In this document: positions 55,262-63,836 of the stretch, piece after piece
How positions within the stretch are numbered: position 1 is the first letter of the stretch
How the letters are laid out: every line of letters begins with the position of its first letter
Assembly (NCBI RefSeq): GCF_019973775.1
Contig: NZ_AP025032.1
Span: forward strand, 1,178,001-1,242,000
Length of the DNA: 64,000 nucleotides
Source of the DNA: Aureimonas sp. SA4125
GTDB lineage: Bacteria; Pseudomonadota; Alphaproteobacteria; Rhizobiales; Rhizobiaceae
Reading direction: 5' to 3'
Program-made: the position numbers and the translations under genes
Notes under the pieces: generated by a model
Told to the model about the DNA's origin: nothing
The model's database searches: none
The model's input: the letters and a program-made list of their open reading frames with translations, nothing else

Positions 55262-56045
55262 TCCCGCCAGCGGCGCCGTCGTCATCATGCTGCGCAGCCT
55301 CAAGATGTATGGCATGGCCCAGGCCGTCACCGACCTGATTGAGCAAGGCGCGCCTGCCTTCGAAGCCGCCGTGCCGATCCTGACGCAGCTCCTCAAGGCC
55401 GAGATGGCGGAACGCGAGGTGCGCTCGATCGCCTATCACATGAAGGCAGCACGCTTCCCGGCCTACAAGGATCTGGCGGGCTTCGACTTCTCAGCCAGCG
55501 AGATCAACGAGGCCACGGTGCGCCAGCTCCATCGCTGCGAGTTCATCGAAGGAATGGAGAATGTCGTGCTGATCGGCGGGCCGGGCACGGGCAAAACCCA
55601 TGTCGCGACCGCCCTTGGCGTTCAGGCCGTCGAGCATTATCGCCGGAAAGTTCGGTTCTTCTCGACCATCGAACTCGTCAACATGCTCGAACAGGAGAAA
55701 GCCAAGGGCAAAGCCGGCCAACTGGCCGAGACCCTCGTCCGTCTCGATCTCGTGATCCTGGACGAGCTTGGATACCTGCCATTCAGTGCCTCAGGCGGTG
55801 CGCTGCTCTTCCACCTGCTGAGCAAGCTCTACGAGCGCACCAGCGTCGTCATCACGACCAATCTGAGCTTCAGCGAATGGGCCACCGTCTTCGGCGATGC
55901 CAAGATGACCACCGCGCTGCTCGATCGCCTCACACATCGTTGCCACATCCTGGAGACTGGAAATGACAGCTTCCGCTTCAGAGCCAGCACCGACGCCGCC
56001 ACCCGCAAGAGGAAGGAAAGCGCACATGCCTTGACCCACACATGA
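55251..56045 (+). CDS. istB: IS21-family transposition helper ATPase IstB
   Basis: This 264-residue AAA+ ATPase assists IstA in target capture. Walker A is [15 protein letters not shown] (about residues 107-121) and Walker [34 protein letters not shown] follows, the sensor region. The ATG at 55251 is in the last codons of istA, the usual arrangement with coupled translation. Confidence 0.96.
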   Translation: MRHDPASGAVVIMLRSLKMYGMAQAVTDLIEQGAPAFEAAVPILTQLLKAEMAEREVRSIAYHMKAARFPAYKDLAGFDFSASEINEATVRQLHRCEFIEGMENVVLIGGPGTGKTHVATALGVQAVEHYRRKVRFFSTIELVNMLEQEKAKGKAGQLAETLVRLDLVILDELGYLPFSASGGALLFHLLSKLYERTSVVITTNLSFSEWATVFGDAKMTTALLDRLTHRCHILETGNDSFRFRASTDAATRKRKESAHALTHT

Positions 56046-56112
56046 CCCACTCAGCATAACTCAGAGCCGGGTCAATTCTCGATGGAAAACCCGGGTCAGT
56101 TCCGGGTGGAAA

Positions 56113-56604
56113 TCAACACCCGTAGACAATGGAAAGCTGCTCGGCCGCCTCCTCCTCGCTCTTCCCCCGCACGACGAGTTCGTAGATGGCGGAAGCCAGT
56201 CCCGAGCGATCCGATCCCCCGAGACAATGGACCAGGACGGGTCCGGGTTGCTCCCGAAGAACCTGGGCGATCTCGACCATGGTCGTCATTTCCGGAACCG
56301 AGCGGGCGGAAATGGCGATCGCCCTGTACTGAATGCCGTTGCCCTCTGCGATCGATGTCTCCTCGGCGTACCACCGCTTGCCGGGATGTGCGCCTCGAAG
56401 ATTAAGGATCGTGCGAATGCCCCTTCGATCGATCAATGCCTGGAGCGTCTCGCCGTCCAGCTGCCCCGACCGGAAGAACGAGCCCGTCTGCACCTCGTGG
56501 ACATTGCCATTGGCATACAGGAGGCCCGCATAGCCGATCGGTGGCGAGAGGATCACCAAGGCGGCAAGCAGGGTCATCCGCAGGCGGGAGAGAAGGGGAG
56601 ACAT
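56113..56604 (-). pseudogene. Dual-specificity/tyrosine phosphatase, C-terminus cut by IS21
   Basis: A 163-codon frame with an N-terminal membrane anchor (about residues 9-31) and a phosphatase domain of the bacterial DSP/PTP type remains. SGQLDGETLQALIDRRGIRT precedes the P-loop HCLGGSDRSG (Cys 127, Arg 133), which fits CX5R. The domain ends at SIVYG, after which the final Cys and stop come from the IS21 repeat. About 30 residues expected in the family (after RYGH-type sequence) are missing. Catalytic residues remain, but the fold is probably incomplete. Confidence 0.8.
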
Positions 56605-57033
56605 GGCAGGCTTTCGGACGATGACGGTCCGATCCTGATACCTGCGCGCCCCCTCCGGCTCATGTCCGGGTCGTTACCGATCGCCAATGTTGCGAGCGCC
56701 ATGGGCCGCGTCCTGTCCGGAAAGAAGGACGATGTGGTGTCGCCGCCGGCCGGGGTGATCCGCCACGGTCGATTGCTCGCTTGACGGGGAAGCGACACGT
56801 GAAGGGTGGGGAGGCGGCTTCCACGAGGCCCGACAGCCAAGGTGCCGCGGGGAATATTGGTCAGGGCGTCTTCGCCCTGAGGGTGGGACTTGGACTGCAC
56901 GACCAATCGTGTCGCACGACCAATCGTGTCGGTTGGGCCGTTGCTTTTGCCGCGTCCGTGGCGATGATTAGGACTTTGATCGCATTTCAGCCGTAGTTTC
57001 GGGGCGTCGTTACCTGATACCGACACAAGAGGT
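56605..57033. promoter_or_regulatory. Intergenic region upstream of the metal cassette
   Basis: This region of about 430 bp has no convincing gene. It contains the tandem palindromic repeats at 56897-56930 and most likely the promoter of the efflux cassette between 56940 and 57033 (an AT-rich stretch near 56965-56990). The divergent phosphatase gene begins at 56604. Several short minus-strand frames here are shadows. Confidence 0.5.
56897..56930. repeat. Tandem palindromic 17-bp repeats, operator candidate
   Basis: GCACGACCAATCGTGTC occurs twice in perfect tandem (56897-56913 and 56914-56930). Each copy contains CACGA-CCAA-TCGTG, a 5-bp inverted repeat around a 4-bp centre. They lie 104-137 bp upstream of the first gene of the metal-efflux cassette. 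Such tandem dyads typically bind two regulator dimers cooperatively; no regulator gene is adjacent in the window. Confidence 0.6.
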
Positions 57034-57462
57034 ATGCGTATCCGCATGTCGTTCGTCCTGAACAAGATCGCTTCGCTGCTCGCGACCCTCGTGGTCGTCG
57101 GCATCGCGCTGTTTTGTTCATCGGCGGCCCAGGCGCATACCAACCACGGTGTCGAAACGGCCGAAGCGCCCGCCCGCCAGGTTGCCGCTTCCGTCGACCG
57201 CCCCGAGAACGCGTCCGGCGGCGATGCCACCGAAGCGTTGGCTTTTGTCCCCGTCGAGGACGGCACCGTCGGTGACCATCGCGTTGTCGGCTCCTCGTGC
57301 TGCGGCACGGGCGTGTCGAACTGCATGGCGGCGACCGTGGGGGCCTTGGCCGGATCGCTTCCGGCACCTCCCTCGGCAACGCATGACCGAGTGCCCGAGC
57401 CCGGCGCGCTGGACGGCGTGGTCCTCGACGGCATGATCAGGCCTCCCAAAGCCCTCGTCTGA
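57034..57462 (+). CDS. Secreted Cys-containing small protein of metal cassette
   Basis: This 142-residue protein has a signal peptide (SLLATLVVVGIALFCSSAAQA, cleaved before HTNHG). The mature N-terminus is His-containing, and the middle has SSCCGTGVSNCMAA, a probable metal-binding cluster. The rest is low complexity. A second ATG at 57046 is possible. It lies 4 bp before the adaptor gene, so it is the first gene of the cassette. No family that I recognise; similar small proteins accompany heavy-metal RND systems. Confidence 0.75.
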   Translation: MRIRMSFVLNKIASLLATLVVVGIALFCSSAAQAHTNHGVETAEAPARQVAASVDRPENASGGDATEALAFVPVEDGTVGDHRVVGSSCCGTGVSNCMAATVGALAGSLPAPPSATHDRVPEPGALDGVVLDGMIRPPKALV

Positions 57463-57466
57463 CACC

Positions 57467-59203
57467 TTGTCGGACGCGTTCGCGCGTCCCGGGCGATGTT
57501 CCAGACCTTGGGCTATCCTGATGATCCTTCCTATCCTGACCGCGGCCGCGTTTGCCGTCCTGTCGCTGGCGTCGCCCGTCCGCGCCCACGAGGGGCACGA
57601 CCACGGGGCGCCTCCGCCGGCCGTCTCCGCGCAGACCGCTCCCCGCGCCGAAGCACAGAGCACGCTCTTCGAACTGGTGGCGGTCGCGCGGGGGGCTTCG
57701 CTGGAGATGCACCTCGACCGCTTCGACACCAACGAACCCGTTGTCGGCGCGACGATCGAGGTCGAGACCCCTGCCGGTCCCGCGACCGCGGTCGTCGACG
57801 GCGACGTCTACCGCCTCGACGCAGCGTGGGCACAAGAGCCGGGGTCCTACGACCTCATCGCGACCGTCACCAGCGGGACGGATATCGACTTCCTGACGGC
57901 GACCCTGACCATCCCCGAGCCTGCCGCGCCGATCGTGGCCGCGAGCTCCGGCTGGCTGGTCGGGTCCGCGCTCGCGACCGAAATGCAAGAAGCCCTCTCC
58001 GTCGACCTCAGGGACAGGCTGTCGCGCAACGATCCCGCTCTCCTGGCGGTCGGCGCCATCGGCTTCGCGCTCGGCCTTCTCGCCATGGCGATGTTCCGGC
58101 GCAAGGCCATCGTCGCCGTCGGCGCAGCGGCGGGGCTTGTGCTCCTCTTCGGCGGCTCGATCGCGGTCGCGCAGGAGCTGAGCGGAGCCTCCGGGGTCGC
58201 CGTCCGCGACGTCGCGCAGCGGCTTCCCGATGGATCCGTCTTCGTGCCCAAGCCGTCGCAGCGAATTCTTGCGATCCGAACGCTGATGACAGTCGCCTCC
58301 GAGCATCGCCGCAGCGTCGAGATGCCGGGGCGGGTGATCCCCGATCCCAATGCCAGCGGCTACGTCCAGGCCTCGATCGCCGGCCGGCTCTCGCCGCCGC
58401 CGGGTGGCTTCCCCCGGCTCGGCGCCAGGGTCGAGGCCGGGGACGTCCTCGCCTTCGTCACCTCGCCGATCCAGACGATCGACCAGTCCGACCTTCGCCA
58501 GCGTCTCAGCGAACTCGATCAGGCGATCTCGATCGCCGAGCAGCGGGTGCGCCGATCGGAGACGCTGGTGAAGAGCGGGACGGTGGCCCAGACGACGCTC
58601 GACGAGACACGCATCGAGCTGGAGGGTCTTCGCGACCGCCGGCTGGCGATCGAGCAGGTGCAGGTGAAGCCGGAACCGCTCGTCGCCCCCGTCTCCGGGG
58701 TGGTGGCGGCCTCCAGCGCGATCGTCGGCCAGATGGCCGAGAGCAATGCCGTCGTCTTCCACATCGTCGATCCGGCGAGGCTCTGGGTCGAGGCGCTGGC
58801 CTATGGCAGCTCGGGATCCTTCCGTGCGGCCTCGGCCGAGGGCGAGGACGGCAGGTCGCTGTCCCTGAAGTTCGAAGGCTCCGGCTTTGCCGACACGTCG
58901 CAGGCGCTTCCCGTCCACTTCAGTGTCGAGGGAGAGACGAGGGGGTTGCGGCCCGGCCAGATGCTGACGGTGCTGGGTGAGACGGAAGCGGCCGAGACGG
59001 GCATTGCCTTGCCGCGGACAAGCGTCCTGCGCGGGTCGAACGGCCAGGACATCGTCTACATCCATTCCGGTGCCGAACGCTTCGAGCCGAAGGAAGTGCG
59101 CGTGCTGCCGCTCGACGGGGAGCAGGTTCTCGTCGCCGCCGGAATCGAGGCGGGCAACCGGGTCGTCACCGCGGGCGCCGAGCTCCTCAACCAGATCCGT
59201 TGA
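57467..59203 (+). CDS. RND efflux periplasmic adaptor (CusB/CzcB type)
   Basis: This adaptor is up to 578 residues, longer than usual. After a signal sequence ending SPVRA, the mature N-terminus EGHDHG is His-rich. An N-terminal beta domain (about residues 60-170) and two close hydrophobic helices (about 190-240, LAVGAIGFALGLLAMAMF and VGAAAGLVLLFGGSIAVA) precede the normal MFP core: GRLSPPPGGFPRLGARVEAG, then a coiled coil (LSELDQAISIAEQRVRRSET), then VAPVSGVVAASSAIVGQ. It links the CusA-type pump to an outer-membrane channel (absent here). TTG at 57467 gives the charged signal peptide start; ATG at 57521 is possible. Confidence 0.87.
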   Translation: MSDAFARPGRCSRPWAILMILPILTAAAFAVLSLASPVRAHEGHDHGAPPPAVSAQTAPRAEAQSTLFELVAVARGASLEMHLDRFDTNEPVVGATIEVETPAGPATAVVDGDVYRLDAAWAQEPGSYDLIATVTSGTDIDFLTATLTIPEPAAPIVAASSGWLVGSALATEMQEALSVDLRDRLSRNDPALLAVGAIGFALGLLAMAMFRRKAIVAVGAAAGLVLLFGGSIAVAQELSGASGVAVRDVAQRLPDGSVFVPKPSQRILAIRTLMTVASEHRRSVEMPGRVIPDPNASGYVQASIAGRLSPPPGGFPRLGARVEAGDVLAFVTSPIQTIDQSDLRQRLSELDQAISIAEQRVRRSETLVKSGTVAQTTLDETRIELEGLRDRRLAIEQVQVKPEPLVAPVSGVVAASSAIVGQMAESNAVVFHIVDPARLWVEALAYGSSGSFRAASAEGEDGRSLSLKFEGSGFADTSQALPVHFSVEGETRGLRPGQMLTVLGETEAAETGIALPRTSVLRGSNGQDIVYIHSGAERFEPKEVRVLPLDGEQVLVAAGIEAGNRVVTAGAELLNQIR

Positions 59204-59212
59204 GGCGCTGCG

Positions 59213-62200
59213 ATGTTCACCTTCCTCGTCACGCAATCCCTGCGCAACCGCATGCTGGTCCTCGCCATCGCGGCGGTGCTCGTCGTCTATGGCGCCTTCG
59301 TCTCGATGGGCCTGCCCGTCGACGTCTTCCCCGACCTCAACAGACCGACCGTCACGATCATGACAGAGGCGGAGGGGCTCGCCCCGCCCGAGGTCGAGCA
59401 GCTCGTCACCTATCCGCTCGAGACGCAGATGAACGGTCTGCCCGGCGTTTCCCGGGTGCGCTCCGTCTCCGGCGTCGGCCTCTCCATCGTCTATGTCGAG
59501 TTCGACTGGGACACCGACATCTACCTCAACCGCCAGCAGATCGCCGAGAAGCTGGCGCTCGTTCGCAGCCAGCTTCCCCCCGGGGTCTCGCCGCAGATGG
59601 GCCCGATCTCCTCGATCATGGGGCAGGTCATGCTCGTCGCAATGACGGCGCCTGACGAAGTCTCGCCGATGGCGCTGCGCGAGGCGGCGGACGCGCTGGT
59701 CAGGCCGCGGCTCCTCGCCGTTCCCGGCGTCGCCCAGGTCATCCCGATCGGCGGCGAGGTGCGCCAGTACCGGATCGCGCCGAACCCGGCCTCACTGCGG
59801 GCGCTCGGCGTCACGATGGAACAGGTCGAGGGCGCGCTCGCCTCGTTCGGCGCCAATACCGGTGGCGGGTTCACCGACCAGTATTCCCGCGAGTTCCTGA
59901 TCCGCAACATCGGCCGCAGCCTCAGCCTCGACGACCTGCGCAGCCTCGTCGTCGCGACGGTCGGCACGCGGCCCATCCTCCTCGACCAGGTCGCGGAAGT
60001 GTCCTTCGGCGCCCGGCAGAAGCGCGGCGAGGCGGGCTTCATGGGCCGCTCCGCGGTCATCGTCTCGATCGAGAAGCAGCCCGACGTCGACACCGTCGTC
60101 CTCACCCGCCAGCTCGAGGCAGCGCTTGGCGAGGTCAGCGCCTCGCTTCCGGACGGCATTCGCGCCGATCAGGTTCTCTTCCGGCAGGCGGACTTCATCG
60201 AGACCTCGATCCGGAACGTCGAGACGGTATTGCTGGAAGCCATCGTCGTGGTGGCGATCGTCCTCTTCGCCTTTCTCCTCAACGTGCGCACCACCGTCAT
60301 CTCGCTGACGGCAATCCCGGTCTCGATCCTCGCCACCGGCATCGTCTTCCACCTGATGGGCCTGTCCATCAACACGATGACGCTCGGGGGCCTCGCCATC
60401 GCCATCGGCGAACTCGTCGACGACGCGGTGGTGGACGTCGAGAACATCTTCCGGCGGCTGCGCGAGAACCGGGAGCTCGGCAATCCGCGCTCGGTCTTCG
60501 ACGTCGTCGTCGGCGCTTCGCAGGAGGTCCGCTCGGGCATCGTCTACGCCACCATCATCATCGTCCTGGTCTTCGTGCCGCTCTTTGCTCTGACGGGCAT
60601 CGAGGGCCGCCTTTTCGCGCCGCTGGGACAAGCCTACATCGTCTCGATCCTCGCCAGCCTCGTCGTCTCGATCACGCTGACGCCCGTGATGGCCTACTAC
60701 CTCCTGCCCAGCCTGAAACGCCTCGACGAGCACGAGAGCTTCATCGTGCGCTGGCTGAAGCGCGGCAACCGTGTTTTCCTCGACCAGGCCTTCCGCTGGC
60801 CGAAGATGCTGATGGGGCTCGCCGCCATCGGCGTCGTCGTCTCGGCAGTCGCGGCCACCGCCCTGCCGCGCGCCTTCCTGCCGCCCTTCAACGAGGGCAC
60901 GCTGACGATCAGCATGGCCTTCAACCCCGGCATTTCGCTGGCCGAATCCCATCGGGTCGGCCTGATCGCGGAAACCCTCATCATGGAGGTGCCCGAGGTC
61001 AGCGTCGTCGGGCGCCGGACGGGCCGGGCCGAGCTCGACGAGCATGCGGAAGGGGTCCACTCCTCCGAGATCGAGGTCGATCTCGATGCGGGCAGGCCGA
61101 AGACGGCAATCGAGGCGGACATCCGCTCGCGCCTCTCCGTTCTTCCGGTCTCGATCAACATCGGCCAGCCGATCTCGCACCGCCTCGACCACATGCTATC
61201 GGGCGTGCGCGCCCAGATCGCGCTGAAGGTTTTTGGCGAGGATCTCGACACCTTGCGTTCGGTCGCCGAGAGCCTGCGGGCCCGGCTCGCCACGGTCCCC
61301 GGCGTGGTCGATCTCCAGGTCGAGAAGCAGGTCCGCATTCCCCAGCTCGAGATCAGCATCGACTATGCCCGCGCCGCGCTGTTCGGCATCCAGCCGGCGA
61401 AGATCACCGAGGAGCTGGAGCAGCTTTCGAACGGGCGGGTCGTCTCCCGCCTCGTCGACGGCAACCGCACCTATGACGTCGTGCTGCGCCTCGGTGATGC
61501 CGAGCGGACGACGCAGGCGCTCGGGGATCTCCTGATCGAGACGCCGGCGGGCTGGGTGCCCGTGCGCCAGCTCGCCGATGTCCGCGAGACCGACGGTCCG
61601 AACCAGATCCTTCGGGAGAACGGCCAGCGGCGTGTCGTCGTGCTCGCCAACGCCTCGGGCGATGCGGACATGACCGAGGTGATCGAGCAGATCCGTGCGG
61701 AGATCGCGGCAGCGCAACTTCCGCCCGGCTTCTCCACCAGCCTCGAGGGCACCTTCCAGGCACAGGAAGAAGCGAGCCGCACCATCGGGCTGCTCTCGCT
61801 GGTGTCTCTCGCGATGATCTTCGCGATCCTCTACAGCCGCTACCGCTCGGCGGTGTTCACGCTGATCATCCTCGGCAGCATCCCGCTCGCCCTGATCGGC
61901 TCCGTCGAAGCGCTGTGGATCTCGGGACAGCCGCTGTCGGTCGCCTCGATGATCGGCTTCATTACCCTCACCGGCATCGCGGCCCGCAACGGCATCCTGA
62001 AGATCAGCCACATCATCAACCTGTCGATCCACGAGGGGATGCCCTTCGGGCGCGACCTCGTGATGCGCGGCAGTCTGGAGCGGCTGACGCCGGTGCTGAT
62101 GACCGCGTTGTCGGCGGGCGTGGCGCTGGTGCCGCTGATGATCGACGCCTCGGCGCCGGGCAAGGAGATCCTGCATCCCGTCGCGGTCACGATCTTCGGC

Positions 62201-62362
62201 GGGCTCGTGTCCTCGACGCTGCTCGACACCTTCCTGACCCCCGTCCTCTTCCTGCGCTACGGCGAGAAGCCGCTGAAGCGCCTGGTGGACGCCGCCCGTG
62301 CGGCAAGGTCCACCTCGGTCGACACCTCGCCCGCAGGCGCGATCGAGACTCATTCGTTCTGA
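59213..62362 (+). CDS. Heavy-metal RND efflux pump (CusA/CzcA family)
   Basis: This 1049-residue inner-membrane pump of the HME-RND class has 12 predicted helices. Its N-terminal signature is GLPVDVFPDLNRPTVTIMTE. Helix 4 carries GGLAIAIGELVDDAVVDVEN with the proton-relay acidic residues. The periplasmic segment GQPISHRLDHMLSGVRAQIA is specific to metal exporters. It drives export of divalent or monovalent metal ions using the proton gradient; Cu/Ag versus Co/Zn/Cd cannot be decided. It starts 10 bp after the adaptor. No outer-membrane factor gene is present. Confidence 0.93.
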   Translation: MFTFLVTQSLRNRMLVLAIAAVLVVYGAFVSMGLPVDVFPDLNRPTVTIMTEAEGLAPPEVEQLVTYPLETQMNGLPGVSRVRSVSGVGLSIVYVEFDWDTDIYLNRQQIAEKLALVRSQLPPGVSPQMGPISSIMGQVMLVAMTAPDEVSPMALREAADALVRPRLLAVPGVAQVIPIGGEVRQYRIAPNPASLRALGVTMEQVEGALASFGANTGGGFTDQYSREFLIRNIGRSLSLDDLRSLVVATVGTRPILLDQVAEVSFGARQKRGEAGFMGRSAVIVSIEKQPDVDTVVLTRQLEAALGEVSASLPDGIRADQVLFRQADFIETSIRNVETVLLEAIVVVAIVLFAFLLNVRTTVISLTAIPVSILATGIVFHLMGLSINTMTLGGLAIAIGELVDDAVVDVENIFRRLRENRELGNPRSVFDVVVGASQEVRSGIVYATIIIVLVFVPLFALTGIEGRLFAPLGQAYIVSILASLVVSITLTPVMAYYLLPSLKRLDEHESFIVRWLKRGNRVFLDQAFRWPKMLMGLAAIGVVVSAVAATALPRAFLPPFNEGTLTISMAFNPGISLAESHRVGLIAETLIMEVPEVSVVGRRTGRAELDEHAEGVHSSEIEVDLDAGRPKTAIEADIRSRLSVLPVSINIGQPISHRLDHMLSGVRAQIALKVFGEDLDTLRSVAESLRARLATVPGVVDLQVEKQVRIPQLEISIDYARAALFGIQPAKITEELEQLSNGRVVSRLVDGNRTYDVVLRLGDAERTTQALGDLLIETPAGWVPVRQLADVRETDGPNQILRENGQRRVVVLANASGDADMTEVIEQIRAEIAAAQLPPGFSTSLEGTFQAQEEASRTIGLLSLVSLAMIFAILYSRYRSAVFTLIILGSIPLALIGSVEALWISGQPLSVASMIGFITLTGIAARNGILKISHIINLSIHEGMPFGRDLVMRGSLERLTPVLMTALSAGVALVPLMIDASAPGKEILHPVAVTIFGGLVSSTLLDTFLTPVLFLRYGEKPLKRLVDAARAARSTSVDTSPAGAIETHSF

Positions 62363-62384
62363 CAACCCACCGGAGTTCGATCCC

Positions 62385-62753
62385 ATGAAGCAGTTTCGCA
62401 GTCTCATCATCGCCGCTGCCCTCGTCGTCTCGGCGACCGCGCATGCCCACGAACCCCGCAAGGGCCCGAACGGCGGGACGCTCGTGGATGCCGGGGTCCA
62501 CCATGTCGAGCTCGTCGCCGCGGGAAGCGAGGTGAAGGTCTATGTCAGCGACGTCGCCGACGCGCCGCTGCCCAGCGACGGCTTCACGGGCATGGCCATC
62601 CTTCTCATCGACGGCAAGCCGACCCGCGTGCCGCTCGCCTCGACCGGCGCGTTCCTGTCCGGACCGCTGGCGACGCCGTCGGAGGGCCCCGTGAAGGGAG
62701 CCGTCCAACTCACCGGGCCCGACGGCAAGACCTCGCAGGCCAAGTTCAACTGA
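62385..62753 (+). CDS. Small secreted His-containing protein of metal cassette
   Basis: This 122-residue periplasmic protein has a signal peptide (IIAAALVVSATAHA) cleaved before HEPRKGPNGG. The mature protein is beta-rich, containing GGTLVDAGVHHVELVAAGSE and VYVSDVADAPL. The N-terminal HEP.KGPNGG and VHHVEL provide possible metal ligands. GGAG at 62372-62375 is a good RBS. This type of protein is often found directly after CusA/CzcA-like pumps; the biochemical role is unknown, possibly a periplasmic metal chaperone. Confidence 0.8.
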   Translation: MKQFRSLIIAAALVVSATAHAHEPRKGPNGGTLVDAGVHHVELVAAGSEVKVYVSDVADAPLPSDGFTGMAILLIDGKPTRVPLASTGAFLSGPLATPSEGPVKGAVQLTGPDGKTSQAKFN

Positions 62754-62827
62754 TCGCCCGGGACGGCGTGCTGTCGTCCCGGGTTTTCGAGACCAACCGG
62801 CCCGAGGGCCATCCAAGGAGAACCACC

Positions 62828-63289
62828 ATGAACAAGACACTCATCATCGCGGCCATGCTCGCCACGCTCCCCCTGGCCGCGCAGGCCCAGGACGGGCACG
62901 CCGGGCATTCCATGTCGGGAGCGGGCATGTCGCACGGCCAGGCCGAGCTTCCGGCCGCCTGCAATGCGGCCGCCGGTGACATGGACATGTCGCAGATGAT
63001 GGCGGGCATGCAGGGGATGATGTCCGGCATGGACGACGTCCAGAAGGCCAACCACGATGCCATGATGGCGATGCACGGACCGATGATGAAGGCGTCCATG
63101 ATCAAGGACCCGGATCTGGCCTTCAACTGCGGGATGATCGCCCATCACCAGGGCGCCATCACCATGAGCGAGATCGAGCTGAAGATGGGCAAGGACGAGG
63201 AGTCCAAGAAGATGGCGCAGATGATCATCGACGCCCAGAAGAAGGAGATCGAGGAGATGACCGCGCGCGTCGAGGCGCTCGCGAAGTAG
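62828..63289 (+). CDS. DUF305 family protein, Met/His-rich
   Basis: This 153-residue secreted protein has a signal peptide to about residue 20 (PLAAQAQ). The first half is Met- and His-rich (HAGHSMSGAGMSHGQ and MSQMMAGMQGMMSGM). It continues into the DUF305 signature GMIAHHQGAITMSEIELKMG with DEESKKMAQMIIDAQKKEI. DUF305 proteins are four-helix, His-containing periplasmic proteins associated with copper resistance. AAGGAGAACCACC precedes the ATG. Met-rich content suggests copper or silver binding. Confidence 0.88.
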   Translation: MNKTLIIAAMLATLPLAAQAQDGHAGHSMSGAGMSHGQAELPAACNAAAGDMDMSQMMAGMQGMMSGMDDVQKANHDAMMAMHGPMMKASMIKDPDLAFNCGMIAHHQGAITMSEIELKMGKDEESKKMAQMIIDAQKKEIEEMTARVEALAK

Positions 63290-63306
63290 GCACCGCCGGA
63301 CGGGAA

Positions 63307-63332
63307 GGGGGGCGGCGGGTTTGCCGCCCCCC
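63307..63332 (+). terminator. GC-rich hairpin after DUF305 gene
   Basis: GGGGGGCGGC (63307-63316) pairs with GCCGCCCCCC (63323-63332) around a GGGTTT loop. It lacks a T-tract, so it may be a pause or RNA-stability hairpin rather than an efficient intrinsic terminator. It separates the DUF305 gene from the DUF411 gene. Confidence 0.5.
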
Positions 63333-63392
63333 GAATGCCATAACCGTGGACGGCTTGGGCCGGGCCCGCATGACGATGAAGGAAGACACAGC

Positions 63393-63836
63393 ATGATGTC
63401 CAAGCGAACGACGTTCCTTGCCGGGGCACTCGCGCTCCTCTCCACGGCCGCGCTGGCGGCCGAGACCGTCGAGGTGTTTTCGACGTCTGGATGCGGCTGC
63501 TGCATCGGATGGATGAAGCACCTCGAGGAAGCCGGGTTCGAGGTCTCGAACGATAACCTCGCCATGGCCGATCTTCACGCCAAGAAGACGGGCGCCGGAC
63601 TGAAGCCGGGCCAGACCTCCTGCCACACGGCATTCGTCGGCGGCTATGTCGTCGAGGGCCACGTCCCGGCGGCCGAGGTGAAGCGCCTGCTCGCCGAAAT
63701 GCCGGACGCGATCGGCCTCGCCGTGCCCGACATGCCGGTGGGCAGCCCCGGGATGGGCGAGAGCGACGAGCCATACGAGGTGCTTCTGGTGGGGCGCGAC
63801 GGGAATTCGACGGTATACGCGCGATATCCGAGATAA
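63393..63836 (+). CDS. DUF411 family metal-binding protein
   Basis: This 147-residue secreted protein has a signal peptide (FLAGALALLSTAALAAE) and, in the mature N-terminus, STSGCGCCIGWMKHLEEAGF, the CGCC motif of DUF411 proteins, which have a thioredoxin-like fold and are linked to copper tolerance. TSCHTAFVGGYVVEGHVPA contains the second conserved Cys-His pair, and AVPDMPVGSPGM the conserved Met-rich loop. It is the last complete gene of the window. ATGs at 63393 and 63396 are both possible. Confidence 0.92.
   Translation: MMSKRTTFLAGALALLSTAALAAETVEVFSTSGCGCCIGWMKHLEEAGFEVSNDNLAMADLHAKKTGAGLKPGQTSCHTAFVGGYVVEGHVPAAEVKRLLAEMPDAIGLAVPDMPVGSPGMGESDEPYEVLLVGRDGNSTVYARYPR

Larger units (their letters stand above)
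53618..56118 (+). mobile_element. IS21-family insertion sequence
   Basis: This 2501-bp element has perfect terminal inverted repeats of at least 28 bp beginning TGTTGATTTCCACCCGGAAC at both ends. Additional internal copies of the TGATTTCCAC-type repeat lie inside the left end, as is usual for IS21. It carries istA and istB. The flanking bases (CTCCGC on the left, CCCGTA on the right) show no target duplication, and both neighbouring genes are truncated, pointing to a rearrangement. Confidence 0.95.
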
